Positions 28,130 to 36,129 of a stretch of DNA of 64,000 nt are shown here, in pieces. The first letter of the stretch is position 1; every line of letters begins with the position of its first letter. Both the position numbers and the translations under genes were made by a program. Where the stretch lies: positions 1 to 64,000 of the forward strand of contig DASSTS010000039.1 in assembly GCA_035707805.1 (NCBI GenBank). The letters run 5' to 3'. The notes under the pieces are model-generated. The model saw only the letters and a program-made list of their open reading frames with translations. It made no database searches and had not been told where the DNA came from. The stretch comes from Castellaniella sp035707805. Its GTDB lineage: Bacteria > Pseudomonadota > Gammaproteobacteria > Burkholderiales > Burkholderiaceae_B.

Positions 28130-28963
28130 TCAGTACGTCATGCGGTCCAGGCCGACCTCGTCGAGGATCTTGGTGGAGATCTCCTCGATGGACCGGGTGG
28201 TCGTGGACAGCCAGGGCACGTTCTCCATGCGCATCAGGCGCTCGGCGTCGGCGACCTCCTGGCGGCATTGCTTGAGCGAGGCGTAGGTGCTGTTGGGCCG
28301 GCGTTCGTTGCGGACCTCGGCCAGGCGCTCGGGCTGGATCGACAGGCCGAAGAGCTTGCGCCGGAACGGCAGCAAGGTGGCGGGCAGGGCGCCGCGGTCG
28401 AAGTCCTCGGGGATCAGCGGGTAGTTGGCCGCCTTGACGGCGTACTGCATGGCCAGGTAGAGGCTCGTGGGGGTCTTGCCGCAGCGCGACACGCCCACCA
28501 GGATGACGTCGGCCTGCTCCAGCCCCTGGATGTACTGCCCGTCGTCGTGCGCAAGGCTGAAATTGATGGCCTCGATGCGGTTGTTGTATTGCTTGGACAG
28601 GCCGTTGGTGTGCGAGCGGCCGACCGAGCGGCTGGATTTCACGCCCAGCACGCTTTCCAGGTTCTGCACGAAGGCGCCGAAGAGGTCCAGGAAGATGCAG
28701 GGCGACTGGCGGATGCGGTCGGAGATCTCGGGGTCCACCAGCGTGCTGAACACCAGCGGCGGCGGCCCCCCTTGCTCGGCCTTCTGGGTGATGCGGCGCA
28801 CGGCCGCATCGGCCTTTTCGACCGAGTCGATGAAAGGCAGGCGCACGGCCTGGAATGCGATTTCCTCGAATTGCGAGAGTACCGCGTGACTGAAGGTCTC
28901 GGCGGTGATCCCGGTGCTGTCCGAGACAATGAATACGGGTCGTTCGATTACGGGATCGATCAT
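28130..28963 (-). CDS. ppsR: PEP synthase regulatory protein (bifunctional kinase/pyrophosphorylase, DUF299)
   Basis: Inactivates PEP synthase by ADP-dependent phosphorylation of a threonine and reactivates it by phosphorolysis. The 277-residue protein has the family start PVFIVSDSTGITAETFSHAVL and the P-loop-like VGVSRCGKTPTSLYLAMQ, followed by NYPLIPEDF. It is divergent from ppsA, its substrate, which makes the assignment strong. Confidence 0.94.
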   Translation of the reverse strand: MIDPVIERPVFIVSDSTGITAETFSHAVLSQFEEIAFQAVRLPFIDSVEKADAAVRRITQKAEQGGPPPLVFSTLVDPEISDRIRQSPCIFLDLFGAFVQNLESVLGVKSSRSVGRSHTNGLSKQYNNRIEAINFSLAHDDGQYIQGLEQADVILVGVSRCGKTPTSLYLAMQYAVKAANYPLIPEDFDRGALPATLLPFRRKLFGLSIQPERLAEVRNERRPNSTYASLKQCRQEVADAERLMRMENVPWLSTTTRSIEEISTKILDEVGLDRMTY

Positions 28964-29181
28964 GGATTTTGAACCATCAAACGTCAGAAACGGTACAATC
29001 CGCGAAGATTACCAGTCACCTGATGGCCAGGCAAGGCTGGTTTGCCAGACGCATGTCGGCCGTTCATTGCTGCGGGGCACCATTTCCAGGCGCCGCGCAC
29101 CGCAGGACGGTCTTGGCGTCGGCCCCCGGGCCGACGACGTGCGTCGGGCAAACACGCTTTCTCTATCTCAAAGGTGACACC
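28964..29181. promoter_or_regulatory. Divergent ppsR / ppsA control region and long ppsA leader
   Basis: On the plus strand TTGAAC (28969-28974) and TACAAT (28994-28999) form a promoter-like pair with a 19-base spacer, close to the ppsR start codon. If used, the ppsA leader would be about 175 bases. It contains a stable GC stem (29117-29125 with 29128-29136 at full extent, 2-4 base loop) about 45 bases before the start codon. The ribosome site is AAGGTG at 29171-29176. No known riboswitch was recognised. Confidence 0.45.
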
Positions 29182-31560
29182 ATGTCGTATGTCGTATCGT
29201 TCGAGCAGCTCCGCATGACGGATGTGGACTCGGTAGGAGGCAAGAACGCTTCTCTCGGTGAAATGATCAGCCAGCTGGCGCAGGCCGGCGTCCGGGTTCC
29301 GGGCGGCTTTGCGACCACGGCGGATGCATTCCGCGATTTCCTGAAATCCACCGGGCTGGACGCCCGCATCAACGCGCGCCTGGACGCCCTGAACGCCGAC
29401 GACGTGCGCGAACTGGCCGCCGCCGGCGCCGAGATCCGCCAGTGGGTGATCGACACGCCGTTCCCGGCCGCCTTCGAACAGGCCATCCGCGAGGCCTTCG
29501 CCCATCTGGATGCCGACGGCAAGGGCTCCTTCGCCGTGCGTTCGTCGGCCACGGCCGAAGACCTGCCCGACGCCTCGTTCGCCGGCCAGCAGGAGACCTA
29601 CCTGAACGTGGTCGGCATCGACGACGTGCTGGAAAAGATCCGCCACGTATTCGCATCCCTGTACAACGACCGGGCGATCTCCTATCGCGTGCACAAGGGC
29701 TACGCCCACGCCGAGGTCGCGCTGTCGGCGGGCATCCAGCGCATGGTGCGTTCCGACAAGGGCAGCGCCGGCGTGATGTTCACCCTGGACACCGAATCGG
29801 GCTTCAAGGACGTCGTGTTCATCACCTCGTCCTACGGCCTGGGCGAGACCGTGGTGCAGGGCGCCGTCAACCCCGACGAGTTCTACGTCTTCAAGCCCAC
29901 GCTGGCCGCGGGCCACTATCCCATCATCAGCCGGCGCATCGGCTCCAAGCTGATCAAGATGGAATTCGACGAGCAGCGCGTCTCCGGCCATGCCGTGCGC
30001 ACGGTCGAGGTTCCCGCGTCCGAACGCAACCGCTATTCCCTGAGCGACGACGAGATCATCGAGCTCGCCCGCTACGCCACCATCATTGAGACGCACTACC
30101 AGCGTCCCATGGACATCGAATGGGGCCGCGACGGGCTGGACGGCAAGCTCTACATCCTGCAGGCGCGTCCCGAGACCGTGAAGTCGCAGCAGGGCCACCA
30201 CGACGTCCAGGAACGCTACCGCCTCAAGGCCACCGGCGAGGTGCTGGTGCGCGGCCGGGCCATCGGCCAGAAGATCGGCTCGGGCACGGTGCGCGTGGTC
30301 GCCGACGCCTCCGAGATGGACAAGGTCCGCCCGGGCGACATCCTGGTCACGGACATGACGGATCCCAACTGGGAGCCGGTCATGAAGCTCGCCTCGGCGA
30401 TCGTCACCAACCGCGGCGGGCGCACCTGCCACGCGGCCATCATCGCCCGCGAACTCGGCATCCCGGCCGTCGTGGGCTGCGCCGACGCCACCGACGTGCT
30501 GGCCAACGGCCGCGAGGTCACCGTGTCCTGCGCCGAGGGTGACGAAGGCCACATCTACGACGGCCTGATCGAGACCGAGATCGAGGAAGTCCGCTGGGGC
30601 GAGATGCCCGACATCGGCCTGAAGGTCATGATGAACGTCGGCAACCCGCAGCTGGCCTTCGATTTCTCGCAGATTCCCAATGGCGGCGTCGGCCTGGCGC
30701 GGCTGGAATTCATCATCAACAACAACATCAACGTCCACCCCAAGGCCATCCTCGACTACCCGAACGTGGACAGCGACCTGAAAAAGGCCGTCGAGTCCGC
30801 CGCCCGAGGCTATGCCAGCCCGCGCGCTTTCTTCGTCGAAAAACTGGCCGAAGGGATCGCCACCATCGGCGCGGCCTTCTATCCCAAGCCCGTCATCGTG
30901 CGCCTGTCGGACTTCAAGTCCAACGAATACCGCAAGCTGGTGGGCGGCTCGCGCTACGAGCCCGAGGAAGAAAACCCCATGCTGGGGTTCCGCGGCGCGT
31001 CGCGCTACATCGCCGAGGAATTCGCCGAGTGCTTCCGCATGGAATGCGAGGCCCTGAAGAAAGTGCGCGACGACATGGGCCTGACCAACGTCGAGATCAT
31101 GGTGCCCTTCGTGCGTACGCTGGGGCAGGCGCAGCGCGTCGTCGACCTGCTGGCCGGCCACGGCCTCAAGCGCGGCGACAATGGCCTGCGCCTGATCATG
31201 ATGTGCGAGGTCCCGTCCAACGCCATCCTGGCCGACGAGTTCCTGCAGTATTTCGACGGCTTCTCGATCGGCTCGAACGACATGACCCAGCTGACCCTGG
31301 GCCTGGACCGTGACTCGGGCATGGAGCTCCTGGCCGCCGATTTCGACGAGCGCGATCCGGCCGTGCAGTTCATGCTGCGCCGCGCCATCCAGGCCTGCCT
31401 GAAGGCCGGCAAGTACGTCGGCATCTGCGGGCAGGGGCCCAGCGACCATCCGGATCTGGCCCAGTGGCTGCGCGACGAGGGCATCCTGTCCATGTCGCTG
31501 AACCCGGACACCGTGGTCGACACCTGGCAGCGCCTGGCCAATACGGCGGTGGCGGCCTGA
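29182..31560 (+). CDS. ppsA: Phosphoenolpyruvate synthase
   Basis: Converts pyruvate, ATP and water to PEP, AMP and phosphate for gluconeogenesis. 792 residues with the N-terminal ATP-binding domain (VGGKNASLGEMISQL; SFAVRSSATAEDLPDASFAGQQ), the mobile phosphohistidine domain with TNRGGRTCHAAIIARELGIPA (catalytic His, about residue 418) and the PEP-binding barrel with the C-terminal Cys signature GKYVGICGQGPSDHP. The ATG at 29182 (MSYVVSFEQL) is chosen over upstream in-frame ATGs in the leader. Regulated by divergent ppsR. Confidence 0.96.
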   Translation: MSYVVSFEQLRMTDVDSVGGKNASLGEMISQLAQAGVRVPGGFATTADAFRDFLKSTGLDARINARLDALNADDVRELAAAGAEIRQWVIDTPFPAAFEQAIREAFAHLDADGKGSFAVRSSATAEDLPDASFAGQQETYLNVVGIDDVLEKIRHVFASLYNDRAISYRVHKGYAHAEVALSAGIQRMVRSDKGSAGVMFTLDTESGFKDVVFITSSYGLGETVVQGAVNPDEFYVFKPTLAAGHYPIISRRIGSKLIKMEFDEQRVSGHAVRTVEVPASERNRYSLSDDEIIELARYATIIETHYQRPMDIEWGRDGLDGKLYILQARPETVKSQQGHHDVQERYRLKATGEVLVRGRAIGQKIGSGTVRVVADASEMDKVRPGDILVTDMTDPNWEPVMKLASAIVTNRGGRTCHAAIIARELGIPAVVGCADATDVLANGREVTVSCAEGDEGHIYDGLIETEIEEVRWGEMPDIGLKVMMNVGNPQLAFDFSQIPNGGVGLARLEFIINNNINVHPKAILDYPNVDSDLKKAVESAARGYASPRAFFVEKLAEGIATIGAAFYPKPVIVRLSDFKSNEYRKLVGGSRYEPEEENPMLGFRGASRYIAEEFAECFRMECEALKKVRDDMGLTNVEIMVPFVRTLGQAQRVVDLLAGHGLKRGDNGLRLIMMCEVPSNAILADEFLQYFDGFSIGSNDMTQLTLGLDRDSGMELLAADFDERDPAVQFMLRRAIQACLKAGKYVGICGQGPSDHPDLAQWLRDEGILSMSLNPDTVVDTWQRLANTAVAA

Positions 31561-31568
31561 CGGCGGCC

Positions 31569-32231
31569 ATGTCCTTCCAGGCCCTCGTCGCATCCCCGCT
31601 GGGGGACATCCTGCTGACGGCGGACGCGGCGGGCCTGACGGGCCTGTACTTCACCGACCAGCGGGACTGCCCCCGGCTGGCGGGGGTGGCGGCGGCGGGG
31701 GACATCATCTCGCGTCCCTCGGCCGGCACGCGCGAAGGGCGCCAGACGCGCCGCTTCAGGGCCGTGCCCGCCGCCGGCGGCGAGCTTTTTCCCGCCCCGG
31801 GGGCGTCCGGGGACCCGGATGCCTCCGGGCTGGTCGCGGCGCCGCGCTTCCTGCAGGCCGGCATGCCGGCAGGTCCGCGGGCGGTCCTGGAACAGACCTG
31901 CCGCGAGCTGGACGAGTACTGGCGCGGACGGCGCCGGGTCTTCGACATGCCGCTGAACCCGCACGGCACCGGCTTCCAGCAGCGGGTCTGGCGGGCGCTG
32001 CTGGACGTGCCCTGCGGCGCCACGCTGTCCTACGGGGAACTGGCCCTCCAGGCGGGGCTGAGCGCCGGGCACGGACGGGCCGTCGGCACGGCGGTCGGCA
32101 GCAATCCCATCAGCATCGTCATTCCCTGCCACCGCATCCTGGCCCGTGATGGCACGCTCAATGGCTACGGCGGTGGCCTGGACCGCAAGATCCGCCTGCT
32201 GGAGATCGAGGGATTCGCCATCCGCGCCTGA
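31569..32231 (+). CDS. ogt: Methylated-DNA-[protein]-cysteine S-methyltransferase
   Basis: Suicide repair protein that removes O6-alkyl groups from guanine. It has the acceptor motif PCHRI (in SIVIPCHRILARDGTLNGYGGGL) and helix-turn-helix region FQQRVWRALLDVPCGATLSYGELA. At 220 residues it is longer than the usual 160-180; the extra material is an Ala/Gly/Pro-rich insert at about residues 37-92, between the N-terminal strands and the PRAVLEQTCRELDEYWRGRR helix. Start ATG 31569 is 8 bases after ppsA, so it may be read from the same message. Ogt is preferred over Ada because no Ada regulatory domain is present. Confidence 0.88.
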   Translation: MSFQALVASPLGDILLTADAAGLTGLYFTDQRDCPRLAGVAAAGDIISRPSAGTREGRQTRRFRAVPAAGGELFPAPGASGDPDASGLVAAPRFLQAGMPAGPRAVLEQTCRELDEYWRGRRRVFDMPLNPHGTGFQQRVWRALLDVPCGATLSYGELALQAGLSAGHGRAVGTAVGSNPISIVIPCHRILARDGTLNGYGGGLDRKIRLLEIEGFAIRA

Positions 32232-32271
32232 ACGCCGCGGGCGTGCGGCGCCGGCGCCGCGGAAACGACCC

Positions 32272-32589
32272 ATGAAGACCTTTTCCCTGTATCTGCTGAC
32301 GGCGCTTGCCGAGATCCTGGGCTGCTATCTGCCCTGGCTCTGGCTGCGCCAGGGCGGGACGGCCTGGCTGCTGCTGCCTGCCGCCGCCGCCCTGGCGGCG
32401 TTCGTGTGGCTGCTGAGCCTGCACGAGGCCGCCTCGGGGCGCGTGTATGCCGCCTACGGCGGGGTGTACATCGGTGTCGCGCTGATCTGGTTGTGGGCGG
32501 TGGACGGCGTGCGTCCCACCGCCTGGGACCTGGCCGGCGTCGCGCTGGCCCTGGGCGGCATGGCCGTGATCGCGTTTCAGCCGCGCTGA
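32272..32589 (+). CDS. ynfA: YnfA family (UPF0060) membrane protein
   Basis: A 105-residue, four-helix small membrane protein of the SMR-like UPF0060 family. Family-typical stretches are LTALAEILGCYLPWLWLRQG, RVYAAYGGVYIGVALIWLWAVDGV and WDLAGVALALGGMAVIAF. E. coli YnfA is a possible drug/multidrug exporter; function here is inferred only by family. ATG 32272 is chosen from the family N-terminus. Its 3' end overlaps the convergent cysteine hydrolase by 13 bases. Confidence 0.88.
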   Translation: MKTFSLYLLTALAEILGCYLPWLWLRQGGTAWLLLPAAAALAAFVWLLSLHEAASGRVYAAYGGVYIGVALIWLWAVDGVRPTAWDLAGVALALGGMAVIAFQPR

Positions 32590-33221
32590 AGCGCGGCGGC
32601 CGGATCCGCTGCCCGCCGGACTGACAGCAGGATGTTGTCCCGGTCCAGCGCGCGGCCGGCGCCGACCGCCTCGATCCAGTCCTCCGTCGTGGCGACCGCC
32701 GCGAAATTCGAATGGAACACCGTGCAGAACACGCGATGGATCTCCTCGGCGCTGGCGTGCCCGGCGGCATTCCGGTAGGCCGGAGAGCCGCTGGCGTCGG
32801 ACAGGAATTCCGCCTGCAGCCCGCGCGACAAGGCCTCGAAGATCGTCGCCGCGTCGCAGTTGTGCGTCATGTAACCGGCCACGGTGACGGTATCGATGCC
32901 GCGCGCGTCCAGCCAGCCGCCCAGGTCCGTGCCCGCAAAAGCGCTGGCGCGGGCCTTGTGGACGACGTGGTCCACCGCTTCGTCCACAAGGGCAGGATGC
33001 GGCTGCCAGGTCGCCGAACCCTGGGCAAAGAGCGGCGCCCCCTCGGGGCTGTCGTGCAGGACCCGCACGATCGGAATGCCCGCCGAGCGGGCGGCCCGCA
33101 TCGCCTGTCCGATGCGCCGCAGCGAGTCTTCGGCGGGCGGGTAGGCGATGCGCAGGCCGCCGGTAAAGTATTCATTCTGGACGTCGATGACGAGCAGAGC
33201 GCGGCGCGGGGTATTGGACAT
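32577..33221 (-). CDS. Isochorismatase-family cysteine hydrolase
   Basis: A 214-residue protein of the isochorismatase/nicotinamidase superfamily. Catalytic residues are visible: Asp in ALLVIDVQNEYFTGG, Lys in VVHKARASAFAGTDL, and Cys in VAGYMTHNCDAATIFEAL. The substrate is unknown; the family includes nicotinamidases, ureidoacrylate and carbamoylsarcosine amidases. The divergent neighbour is a GlxA-type AraC regulator, a recurrent pairing, suggesting local control. The start at 33221 has GGAG about 8 bases upstream on the minus strand. Confidence 0.85.
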   Translation of the reverse strand: MSNTPRRALLVIDVQNEYFTGGLRIAYPPAEDSLRRIGQAMRAARSAGIPIVRVLHDSPEGAPLFAQGSATWQPHPALVDEAVDHVVHKARASAFAGTDLGGWLDARGIDTVTVAGYMTHNCDAATIFEALSRGLQAEFLSDASGSPAYRNAAGHASAEEIHRVFCTVFHSNFAAVATTEDWIEAVGAGRALDRDNILLSVRRAADPAAALQRG

Positions 33222-33335
33222 GAGGGTCTCCAGGAAAGAAGTGGGCCGGCCGTGCGGCCGGTGAACGTATTGTCGATCCCGCGCCCATACCTCATGGATG
33301 GCCTGAATATCATTATTCGATATAATCGGGCCATC
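33222..33335. promoter_or_regulatory. Divergent hydrolase / GlxA-regulator promoter region
   Basis: A perfect TATAAT (33321-33326) on the plus strand ends only 9 bases before the regulator ATG, so transcription from it would give an almost leaderless message. Interlocked short inverted repeats surround it: 33305-33309 with 33314-33318, and 33307-33311 with 33319-33323, a likely autoregulatory operator. On the hydrolase side a 6-bp GC hairpin lies at 33246-33261 in its 5' leader. Confidence 0.45.
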
Positions 33336-34379
33336 ATGAGTCATACCCAGCACGATTCCTCCGCGCAGCCCGGCGCCGGGCCGTCCGGAATCCTTCAGCC
33401 GGCGTCCGGTCCGGCGTCCCGTCCGGCTGCGTGCAGGATCGCGGTCATCGCATTCGACGGCATCACACCGTTTCACCTCTCGGTGCCCTCGCTGGTCTTC
33501 GGCGCCGGCACGGAAGGCGGATCGGGCTTCGAAGTGCGCGTCTGCGCCGCCAGCCCGCCGCCCCTGCGGACCACGGCAGGATTCACCATGGACACCGAAT
33601 ACGGGCTCGCGGACCTGGACTGGGCGGATTGGGTGATCATGCCGAGCTGGCATTCGGATTGCCGCTGCGCGCCGGCCGGGCTGATCGACGCCTTGCGCCG
33701 CGCCAGCCAGCGCGGCGCGGGGCTCGTAGGCCTGTGCCTGGGCGCTTTCCCGCTGGCCCAGGCGGGCCTGCTCGACGGCCTGCGGGCGACCACCCACTGG
33801 GCGCATGCCGCGACCCTGGCCGGGCGCCATCCGCACATCCGGCTGGAACACGAGGCGCTCTATGTGGACGAGGGACGGGTTCTGACTTCGGCCGGGGTCG
33901 CCGCGGGGCTGGATTGCTGCCTGCATCTGCTGGGCAGGCTGGTGGGCGCCGCAGCGGCCAACCGGGTCGCCCGGTCGCTGGTCGTGGCGCCGCACCGGGA
34001 TGGCGGCCAGGCGCAGTTCATCGAGCGTCCCGTGCCTTCGTCTCCGGGGGAGGGCCGCCTGGCCCGCGTGATGGAATGGGCCTTGGCCCACGTCGAACAC
34101 CCGCATACCGTGGATGCGCTGGCGGACCGCGCGGCCATGAGCCGGCGTACCTTCACGCGCCATTTCCGGCAGGCCACCGGCACGTCGCTGACCCAATGGC
34201 TGCTGGCGCGACGCCTGGACCGGGCCCGGGAACTGCTGGAACGCAGCGCCTTGCCGGTCGAGGCGGTGGCCCAGGCAGCGGGGTTCGGGTCGGCCCTGTC
34301 GCTGCGGCAGCACTTCAGGGCGCGGCTGCGCACCAGCCCGACGGCCTACCGCCGCGCATTCCGCGACGGGCCGGCGTGA
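33336..34379 (+). CDS. GlxA-family transcriptional regulator (DJ-1/PfpI plus AraC HTH)
   Basis: A 347-residue regulator. After a variable Pro/Ser/Ala-rich N-terminus (1-33) it has a class I glutamine amidotransferase-like DJ-1/PfpI domain (about 34-200; RIAVIAFDGITPFHLSVPS, GLVGLCLGAFPLAQAGLLDG with a Cys at the nucleophile elbow) and a C-terminal AraC-type double helix-turn-helix (about 240-345; MSRRTFTRHFRQATGTSLTQWLL, AAGFGSALSLRQHFRARLRTSP). It probably controls the divergent cysteine hydrolase. Inducer unknown. Confidence 0.9.
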   Translation: MSHTQHDSSAQPGAGPSGILQPASGPASRPAACRIAVIAFDGITPFHLSVPSLVFGAGTEGGSGFEVRVCAASPPPLRTTAGFTMDTEYGLADLDWADWVIMPSWHSDCRCAPAGLIDALRRASQRGAGLVGLCLGAFPLAQAGLLDGLRATTHWAHAATLAGRHPHIRLEHEALYVDEGRVLTSAGVAAGLDCCLHLLGRLVGAAAANRVARSLVVAPHRDGGQAQFIERPVPSSPGEGRLARVMEWALAHVEHPHTVDALADRAAMSRRTFTRHFRQATGTSLTQWLLARRLDRARELLERSALPVEAVAQAAGFGSALSLRQHFRARLRTSPTAYRRAFRDGPA

Positions 34380-34406
34380 CGCCGGCGGCCCCGGACGGGG
34401 CCGGGA

Positions 34407-34871
34407 TCAATCCTTGCGGCTCTGGCGCGTGTCGTGCTTCATCAGCCGTTCTTTTTCCCGCGCCCAGTCCTTGTCGCGCTGCGTGTCGCGCTTGTCGTGG
34501 AGTTTTTTGCCGCGGCCCAGGCCGAAATCCAGCTTGATGCGCCCGCCCTTGTAGTGCAGGTTCAGGGGCACCAGGGCGTAGCCGCGCTGCTCGACCTTGC
34601 CGATCAGCTTGCTGATCTCCTCGGCGTGCAGCAGCAGCTTGCGCGTGCGGGTGGCGTTGGGATGGATGTGGGTCGAGGCCGTGGGCAGGGGACTGATGTG
34701 CATGCCCAGGATCCACAGCGCGCCGTCGCGCACGATGACGTAGCTTTCCTTCAGCTGCACGTGACCGGCGCGGATGGCCTTGACCTCCCAGCCTTCGAGG
34801 ACCAGGCCGGCCTCGAAGCGCTCCTCGATGAAGTAATCGTGGCTGGCCTTGCGGTTTTCTACAATGCTCAT
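34407..34871 (-). CDS. smpB: SsrA-binding protein SmpB
   Basis: Binds tmRNA and delivers it to stalled ribosomes (trans-translation). 154 residues, with VENRKASHDYFIEERFEAGLVLEGWEVKAIR (OB-fold core), HERD-like ALVPLNLHYKGGRIKLDFGLGRGKKLHDKR and a basic C-terminal tail. No ssrA gene was seen in the window. It is divergent from ratA, as in many beta- and gammaproteobacteria. Confidence 0.95.
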   Translation of the reverse strand: MSIVENRKASHDYFIEERFEAGLVLEGWEVKAIRAGHVQLKESYVIVRDGALWILGMHISPLPTASTHIHPNATRTRKLLLHAEEISKLIGKVEQRGYALVPLNLHYKGGRIKLDFGLGRGKKLHDKRDTQRDKDWAREKERLMKHDTRQSRKD

Positions 34872-34882
34872 GTTCGCGTCGA

Positions 34883-34896
34883 CAGCGCATGCGCTG
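34883..34896. promoter_or_regulatory. 14-bp palindrome between smpB and ratA
   Basis: A perfect 14-bp palindrome, CAGCGCATGCGCTG, lies in the 72-base smpB/ratA gap. A TAGAAT-like -10 for smpB (minus strand) and a TAAAAT for ratA (34898-34903) flank it. It may be an operator or simply a structured 5' leader of smpB; no regulator is indicated. Confidence 0.35.
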
Positions 34897-34943
34897 ATAA
34901 AATCCATACATTCTAGCGTACGCCCGTTCCCACTGACCTGCCG

Positions 34944-35378
34944 ATGCCCTCGATACAACGTTCTGTCCTGGTTCCCTTCACCGCCCCCCAGATGTTCGAT
35001 CTGGTCGCCGACGTCGCCCGGTATCCGGAATTCATGCCCTGGTGCGGCGGGGCCGAGGTCCAGTGGCGCAGCGAGCAGGGCATGCAGGCCACGGTGCAGA
35101 TCCATTTCGCCGGCATCCGCCAGAGCTTCACGACGCGCAACGACCACGACTATCCGAACAAGATCGTCTTCCACCTGGTGGACGGCCCGTTTTCCAATCT
35201 GACGGGCTACTGGGAATTCCAGCCGCTGGGCGAGGACGGCTGCAAGGTCCTGTACACCATGGACTACGCCTTCTCCAGCCGGGCGCTGTCGGCCGTGGTC
35301 GGGCCGGTGTTCAACCGCATCGCCAGCAGCTTCATCGATTCCTTCACCCAGCGCGCCCACGTGGTCTACGGGGGCTGA
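34944..35378 (+). CDS. ratA: RatA / COQ10-family START-domain protein
   Basis: A 144-residue polyketide-cyclase/START-like protein. The family start SIQRSVLVPFTAPQMFDLVADVARYPEFMPWC and ending SFIDSFTQRAHVVYG match RatA/Coq10. Coq10 proteins bind ubiquinone and aid respiration; E. coli RatA was also reported to inhibit 70S assembly. The toxin label is not supported by anything in this sequence. It overlaps no neighbour but is followed after 2 bases by rnfH, the conserved pair. Confidence 0.9.
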   Translation: MPSIQRSVLVPFTAPQMFDLVADVARYPEFMPWCGGAEVQWRSEQGMQATVQIHFAGIRQSFTTRNDHDYPNKIVFHLVDGPFSNLTGYWEFQPLGEDGCKVLYTMDYAFSSRALSAVVGPVFNRIASSFIDSFTQRAHVVYGG

Positions 35379-35380
35379 TC

Positions 35381-35674
35381 GTGCGCATCCACGTCGCCTT
35401 CGCCGCGCCGGCGCGGCTCTGGCGCGAGACGCTGGACGTGCCCGAGGGCGCGACCGCGGCCCAGGCGCTGGCGCTCAGCGGCTTTGCGCGCGAATTTCCC
35501 GAATTCACCGACCACCCGCCGGCCATGGGCGTCTACGGCGAACGCTGCGATCCGCAGCGCGTGCTGCGCGAAGACGACCGGCTGGAACTCTACCGTCCGC
35601 TGGTTTTCGATCCGCTGGAATCCCGCCGCCGGCGGGCGGCCCACCGTCAGGGGGCGGGCTCGCGCCGGGGCTGA
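35381..35674 (+). CDS. rnfH: RnfH family protein (UPF0125)
   Basis: A 97-residue ubiquitin-like/ThiS-fold protein with VRIHVAFAAPARLWRETLDVPEG, PPAMGVYGERCDPQRVLREDDRLELYRPLVFDP, the family hallmark, and a basic tail (ESRRRRAAHRQ). The start is a GTG at 35381, two bases after the ratA stop. Function is unproven; it is not in an rnf operon here. The end overlaps the convergent HxlR gene by 28 bases. Confidence 0.87.
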   Translation: MRIHVAFAAPARLWRETLDVPEGATAAQALALSGFAREFPEFTDHPPAMGVYGERCDPQRVLREDDRLELYRPLVFDPLESRRRRAAHRQGAGSRRG

Positions 35675-36024
35675 TCTTTCGGCTTGCCATACAGGCCGAT
35701 GTGGGCGTCGCCCCAGACCTTCAGGGCCTGCAGCACCGGCTGCATGGTCATGCCCAGCGGCGACAGGGAATATTCGACCTTGGGCGGCACCTGGGCGTAG
35801 ACGGTGCGCTCGACCAGGCCGTCTTCTTCGAGCTCGCGCAATTGCCGCGTGAGCATGCGCGGCGAGACATTGACGATCTGGCGGCGGATTTCATTGAAAC
35901 GCAGCGTGCCGTTCAGCAGATGGAACAGCACCACGGATTTCCATTTTCCGTCGATCAAGCCGATGGCTGCCTCGACGGAGCAACCCGGGCTGCAACCGAG
36001 GCGGGAGTGGCGGGCCTTGGCCAT
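35647..36024 (-). CDS. HxlR-family helix-turn-helix transcriptional regulator
   Basis: A 125-residue winged-helix regulator with the HxlR layout: a Cys near the N-terminus (GCSPGCSVEAAIGLIDGKWKS), FHLLNGTLRFNEIRRQI, and SPRMLTRQLRELEEDGLVERTVY. HxlR proteins often sense reactive electrophiles or redox through such a cysteine; that is inference here. It is divergent from a quinone-oxidoreductase-like gene, the common regulator-target pairing. A -10 TATAGT lies on the minus strand at 36048-36043 and AAGGA precedes the start. Confidence 0.9.
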   Translation of the reverse strand: MAKARHSRLGCSPGCSVEAAIGLIDGKWKSVVLFHLLNGTLRFNEIRRQIVNVSPRMLTRQLRELEEDGLVERTVYAQVPPKVEYSLSPLGMTMQPVLQALKVWGDAHIGLYGKPKDQPRREPAP

Positions 36025-36129
36025 GATGGTATCCTTTTTGTCACTATAGGCGTTATTTGTGCGTAGCGATGGATTGGCACATGACGATATTCTCTCGCCA
36101 TCCGCTTCCCACCACAACAGGAGCTTCTG

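Noticed and set aside
28984..31593. 869-codon open frame on the minus strand opposite ppsA
   Set aside because: Shadow of a highly conserved gene; His/Gly/Asp-rich with no family features.
34944..35674. ratA-rnfH as a toxin-antitoxin system (RatA/RatB)
   Set aside because: The name comes from an E. coli overexpression effect. The proteins are a conserved START-domain protein and a ubiquitin-fold protein; nothing in the sequence indicates a toxin-antitoxin pair.
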